Shown: one piece after another, positions 6,106-9,168 of the stretch
How the letters are laid out: each line of letters begins with the position of its first letter
How positions within the stretch are numbered: the first letter of the stretch is position 1
Origin: Candidatus Omnitrophota bacterium
GTDB taxonomy: Bacteria; Ratteibacteria; UBA8468; B48-G9; DTJG01
Assembly: GCA_023818725.1 (NCBI GenBank)
Contig: JAMWBX010000027.1
Span: 1 to 9,168, forward strand
DNA: 9,168 nt
Reading direction: 5' to 3'
Made by a program: the position numbers and the translations under genes
Notes under the pieces: model-generated
Told to the model about the DNA's origin: nothing
Database searches by the model: none
What the model saw: only the letters and a program-made list of their open reading frames with translations

Positions 6106-7067
6106 GATATTCTTATCCTTGGATCAAAGAATGCAATCAAGATGTCTCCTATGAGATTCCCTAAAACCAAAAGAAAACCACTTATTACAAGTGAACCCAT
6201 AACAAGATAAAGGTCGTGTGAAAGAACTGCTTCTAGCACAAGACTGCCCATGCCAGGCCACCCACATATTATTTCTGTTAGCGCGGCTCCATTAAGCAAG
6301 CTGCCAATTTCCATTCCGAGGATTGTGAACATTGGATTTAAAGCATTTCTGAGTGTGTGTTTAAAAATTACTGAATTGCGGGACACGCCTCTTGCCCATG
6401 CAGCAAGGATGAATGGTGTGTTGAATGTTTCTATAAAATTGTTTTTCATCAGTCTGAATAAACCGCCAACGTTTACAAGGCACAATACAAGTCCTGGAAC
6501 TAAAAGGTGTTTCATGTAATCTTTAAAAACCATGATTGTCGATGCATCAACTTCAAAAATGCTTCTTGTCCCTCCGATGGGTAATAAATTGGTTTTGCTT
6601 ATAAAGTAAACAAAAAGCAATGCAACAAAAAACGACGGCAGGGATATGGAAAAATAGGCGCACATAGACAAAAGTTTGTCAAAAAAAGTTCCTTCTTTAT
6701 ACCCGGCAATCACTGCCAGGGGTACTGCTATTATCCAACTCATAAATAGGGAAAAAATTGCAAGGCATATTGTATTTTTCAGACGGAACTTAATCAGTGT
6801 TTTCACAGGGATGTGATACGCGAATGAGACACCAAAATCAAGCTTGCACATGTTTTTTAACCAGAGAAAATATTGAACCAAAATTGGTCTGTCAAGGCCG
6901 AAAGAGGTTCTCATTGATTCGATCGTTTCAGGGGATATTTCTGGATTCATTTTCATCTGAGCAAAATAATCTCCTGGCGAAGACTGAATAATTATAAAAG
7001 AAACAAAGCTCATTCCAATAAGCATGGGAATTAACTGCAAAAGTCTTTTGATTATCAATCTTTTCAT
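6102..7067 (-). CDS. oppB: Oligopeptide/dipeptide ABC transporter permease, OppB/DppB type
   Basis: This 321-residue inner-membrane protein pairs with the OppC-type permease. TM1 (about 8-29) is followed by the OppB/DppB periplasmic segment with SFGLDRPILVQYFLWL (55-70) and LDFGVSF (76-82), then membrane segments near 98-121, 134-156, 187-206, 246-268 and 287-312. The EAA loop is FILAAWARGVSRNSVIFKH (219-237). WPGMGSLV (270-277) and the C-terminal FFDPRIR (313-319) are diagnostic of this family. Length is normal. The ATG (7067-7065) is 3 nt after the tsaE stop and has no strong ribosome site, so translation probably depends on termination of tsaE. No OppA-type binding-protein gene precedes it in the window. 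The gene symbol is by family; whether it moves peptides, nickel, sugars or another solute cannot be decided from the permease alone. Confidence 0.9.
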   Translation of the reverse strand: MKRLIIKRLLQLIPMLIGMSFVSFIIIQSSPGDYFAQMKMNPEISPETIESMRTSFGLDRPILVQYFLWLKNMCKLDFGVSFAYHIPVKTLIKFRLKNTICLAIFSLFMSWIIAVPLAVIAGYKEGTFFDKLLSMCAYFSISLPSFFVALLFVYFISKTNLLPIGGTRSIFEVDASTIMVFKDYMKHLLVPGLVLCLVNVGGLFRLMKNNFIETFNTPFILAAWARGVSRNSVIFKHTLRNALNPMFTILGMEIGSLLNGAALTEIICGWPGMGSLVLEAVLSHDLYLVMGSLVISGFLLVLGNLIGDILIAFFDPRIRIS

Positions 7068-7070
7068 TTT

Positions 7071-7550
7071 TTAAATAAATCCGATTGTTATCTTTCTACG
7101 TTTCAATCCAAGAAATTCCATAGTAACCTTCAGAGATTTAGGAGGAATTTTTTCCATGGCGACTTCTGGCCATTCAATCAAAAGAAGTCCGCTATCAATA
7201 TATTCTGAGAAGCCGAAACTTTCAAGTTCGGTTGCGTTTTTAATCCTGTAAAAATCAAAATGATAAACATTCATTTTCCCCTTTGCATACTGGTTAACAA
7301 TGGTAAAAGATGGACTTGTGATATTGTTGAGGCCGGTTAAGCCTTTTATTACACCGCGAATCATTGTTGTTTTTCCAGAGCCAAATGGACCCAGAAAAAC
7401 CACACAACCAACCCTGTGCTTTTTTATCCATTTCGCCAGTTTCATTCCAAGCATCTCTGTTAACTCTGGAGAGCTCGTTTGAAAACTGGCCGGTTTTTGT
7501 TTAAGAGAAATGTTTAAATTTTTCTTTGCCAATCGTAGTTTTCCTTCCAT
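7071..7550 (-). CDS. tsaE: tRNA threonylcarbamoyladenosine biosynthesis protein TsaE (YjeE family ATPase)
   Basis: This 159-residue P-loop ATPase works with TsaB and TsaD to make the universal t6A37 modification of ANN-decoding tRNAs in the cytoplasm. Evidence: Walker A GPFGSGKTT (54-62), TSPSF (78-82, usual TSPTF), the metal-binding HFDFYR (97-102) and LLIEWPE (123-129), whose Glu-Trp pair is the invariant YjeE signature. The Walker A has F-G-S where L-G-A is common. Taken from the ATG at 7550 the gene overlaps thiL by 50 nt and has about 20 residues before the usual N-terminus; the ribosome site there is poor. A TTG at 7532-7530 preceded by GGAAGGA is an alternative start giving 153 residues. 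Neither choice affects the core. tsaB and tsaD are not in the window. Confidence 0.9.
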   Translation of the reverse strand: MEGKLRLAKKNLNISLKQKPASFQTSSPELTEMLGMKLAKWIKKHRVGCVVFLGPFGSGKTTMIRGVIKGLTGLNNITSPSFTIVNQYAKGKMNVYHFDFYRIKNATELESFGFSEYIDSGLLLIEWPEVAMEKIPPKSLKVTMEFLGLKRRKITIGFI

Positions 7551-8394
7551 CCGGATATTTCAGTACGAATTTTTTCTGTTTTGTTATTCTACCTATGTTT
7601 GTCACGGGTACGTCTCCGATCTTCCCCGGGACCAGCGATGCAAATTCAGGTGAAACAGTAAATAGTAATTCGTAATCTTCTCCATCATAAAAGGCAGAAG
7701 AAATCTTATTTTTATTCGCATCATGTGAAAAAGGAATTTTTTCAGCATTTATTTCAAATCCGCAACCAGATGCCTCTGCAAGCTTTCTGGCATCAGAAGC
7801 CAGACCGTCAGAGAGATCGATCATTGCCGAGGGTTTAACGCGTTTGATTATTTCTCTTGCTTCTTTCACACGGGGAATGAATCTAAATTGCTTATTTTTT
7901 TGTGCTCCGCCAAGGGTTCCTGTTACAAAGATGATATCTTTTGGTTTTGCTGTGCTACGCAGGATAAGATTTTCTTTTTCCACAATTCCAAGCAAAAATA
8001 TGTCAACAAAAAAGGTTTCAGACCGGGATAAATTACCTCCTACGATGTCAATATTGAACATCTCTGCCATTTCCAGGATTCCATTATAAATCTCCCTGTA
8101 GACGTTGGCTTTTTTTTCCTGCATACCAAGAGAAACAAGTGCCCACAATGGTCTGCCACCCATTGCTGCTATATCACTGATATTGACTGCAAGTGCCTTT
8201 CGCCCAACTTGCCTGTATGTGGCATACCTGGTTTTAAAATGGACATTTTCAACTACAACATCTGTTGTGAGCAAAAGATAAAAGTTGCTGTTATAATGGA
8301 TCACGGCAGCGTCATCTCCGATGCCAATTTTAACCTTCTTGCTTTTACATACGCAATGGGATATCAGCCATTTTATTATCTGTTTTTCGTCCAT
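7501..8394 (-). CDS. thiL: Thiamine-monophosphate kinase
   Basis: ThiL phosphorylates thiamine monophosphate with ATP to give thiamine diphosphate, the active cofactor. The 297-residue protein has the PurM/AIR-synthase-like N domain with GIGDDAAV (24-31), TTDVVVENVHF (43-53), NISDIAAMGGRP (71-82) and IVGGNLSRS (117-125), where some ThiL proteins have GGDTTRS. The C domain has MIDLSDGLASD (191-201) and GEDYELLF (238-245), all metal and substrate-binding segments. It is somewhat shorter than the roughly 325 residues common for ThiL; the shortening lies between VTGTLGGA (157-164) and the PR at 174-175. The ATG at 8394-8392 overlaps the argG stop by one base (TAATG), with AGGAAAA about 10 nt upstream. 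No other thiamine gene is visible nearby. Confidence 0.93.
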   Translation of the reverse strand: MDEKQIIKWLISHCVCKSKKVKIGIGDDAAVIHYNSNFYLLLTTDVVVENVHFKTRYATYRQVGRKALAVNISDIAAMGGRPLWALVSLGMQEKKANVYREIYNGILEMAEMFNIDIVGGNLSRSETFFVDIFLLGIVEKENLILRSTAKPKDIIFVTGTLGGAQKNKQFRFIPRVKEAREIIKRVKPSAMIDLSDGLASDARKLAEASGCGFEINAEKIPFSHDANKNKISSAFYDGEDYELLFTVSPEFASLVPGKIGDVPVTNIGRITKQKKFVLKYPDGRKTTIGKEKFKHFS

Positions 8395-9168
8395 TATTCT
8401 GTTTTCCTGTTTCTTTTACCCTCGAGAAGTATTGGCAGCCCAAAAATATCTATGAAGCCTTTTGAAGCTTTATGATCAAAAATATCTCGTTCTGTATAGG
8501 TTGCAAGGGCTTCCTGATAAAGAGAATAAGACGATTTTCTCCCGATTACAGTACAGTGTCCCTTGTATAGCTTCAACCTGACAGTTCCTGTTACATGTTT
8601 CTGCGTTTCATCGATGAAGCTCTGAAGGCATTTTCTAAAATCGCTGAACCAGTATCCGTAATAGATAAGCTCTGAATATTTCTGACTTATAATGCTTTTA
8701 AAGTGATAGAGCTCCCTTTCAAGAACCAGTTTTTCAAGTTCTGCGTGCGCAGTGTGTAAAATTACAGCGGCAGGTGCTTCATAAATTTCCCTGGACTTGA
8801 TTCCAATAATTCTGTTTTCCACCATATCAATTCTTCCAACGCCATGCTTAGCACCTGCTTCATTGAGTTTTGAAATGAGTGTAACTGGAGGCAAATTTTT
8901 TCCATCCAGTTTTATCGGGATTCCTTTATAGAACTCAATCTCGATATACTCAGGCGTTGCCGGCGCTTTTAATGGTGAACATGTGATTTGATAAGCATCC
9001 TCTGGTGGTGGTTGCCATGGATCTTCAAGCAGTCCACATTCTATGGAAATTCCCCAGAGATTCCAGTCAATACTGTAAGGCTTCTTTTTCGTTACATCAA
9101 CAGGAATTTTATGTTTTCTGGCATATTCAATTTCTTCTTCCCTTGATTTAAATTCCCACTCTCTGACT
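8394..9168 (-). CDS. argG: Argininosuccinate synthase, C-terminal 257 residues (5' end outside window)
   Basis: This enzyme condenses citrulline and aspartate using ATP to give argininosuccinate, the penultimate step of arginine synthesis. The frame is open through the right edge; the first full codon is at 9167-9165. Visible text begins [19 protein letters not shown], then [22 protein letters not shown] and [12 protein letters not shown], followed by [37 protein letters not shown] and ERELYHFK, all strongly conserved in bacterial Arg[10 protein letters not shown] near the end is the usual C-terminal motif. The ATP-binding N-terminal third (SGGLDTS region) lies beyond base 9168. An apparent start at 8894 is an internal TTG and should not be used. 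The TAA stop (8396-8394) overlaps the thiL ATG by one base, indicating an operon. Confidence 0.95.
   Translation of the reverse strand, partial: VREWEFKSREEEIEYARKHKIPVDVTKKKPYSIDWNLWGISIECGLLEDPWQPPPEDAYQITCSPLKAPATPEYIEIEFYKGIPIKLDGKNLPPVTLISKLNEAGAKHGVGRIDMVENRIIGIKSREIYEAPAAVILHTAHAELEKLVLERELYHFKSIISQKYSELIYYGYWFSDFRKCLQSFIDETQKHVTGTVRLKLYKGHCTVIGRKSSYSLYQEALATYTERDIFDHKASKGFIDIFGLPILLEGKRNRKTE

Noticed and set aside
8892..8894. Internal start that would make a separate 166-residue protein
   Set aside because: The codon is TTG and the same frame continues upstream to the window edge with clear ArgG sequence ([11 protein letters not shown] onward), so it is the interior of argG.
1..9168. 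CRISPR arrays, insertion sequences, tRNA genes, phage or toxin-antitoxin genes
   Set aside because: No regularly spaced repeats, transposase or integrase motifs, inverted-repeat ends or cloverleaf-like sequence were seen. Nearly all bases belong to the listed genes.

Overview
The window is an AT-rich bacterial segment (roughly 60% A+T by eye). All twelve recognisable genes lie on the minus strand, so transcription runs from base 9168 toward base 1. Gaps are very small (overlaps, or 0-47 nt), there is no stretch over 300 nt without a gene, and I see no tRNA, rRNA, CRISPR array, insertion sequence or convincing terminator. It reads like a slice of a long operon in a Gram-negative-type or otherwise deep-branching bacterium. 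Lys, Ile and Phe richness, AGA/AGG arginine codons, Shine-Dalgarno sites and occasional GTG/TTG starts support a bacterial genome of low GC. The lineage cannot be fixed from this; an uncultivated phylum is a guess.

Layout in order of transcription: the C-terminal two thirds of argininosuccinate synthase (argG, 9168-8394); thiamine-monophosphate kinase (thiL); the tRNA t6A ATPase tsaE; four consecutive oligopeptide/dipeptide ABC transporter genes (oppB- and oppC-type permeases, oppD- and oppF-type ATPases, 7067-3215); a compact FtsX-type permease with its MacB/LolD-like ATPase (3167-1760); pyrroline-5-carboxylate reductase (proC); a trimeric-type purine nucleoside phosphorylase (930-112); and the first 33 codons of an unidentified gene running off the left edge.

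The only gap large enough to hold an internal promoter is the 47 nt between the oppF-type gene and the FtsX permease, where a weak sigma70-like match is visible. Elsewhere translation is probably coupled: TAATG at argG/thiL, ATGA at oppB/oppC, TTGA at the ABC ATPase/proC junction, and a 23-nt overlap at oppD/oppF. The genes combine amino-acid biosynthesis (ArgG, ProC), cofactor and tRNA modification (ThiL, TsaE), peptide import (Opp), an export or lipoprotein-type ABC module, and purine salvage. This is a mixed housekeeping unit, not one pathway.

I found no clearly new defence or mobile system. The points most worth a second look are: Asp in place of the base-recognising Asn of the purine nucleoside phosphorylase; a minimal FtsX permease with almost no periplasmic domain and no adaptor gene beside it; an Opp cassette with no substrate-binding protein in the window; an aromatic-rich periplasmic insertion in the OppC-type permease; and paired four-cysteine tails on both Opp ATPases.
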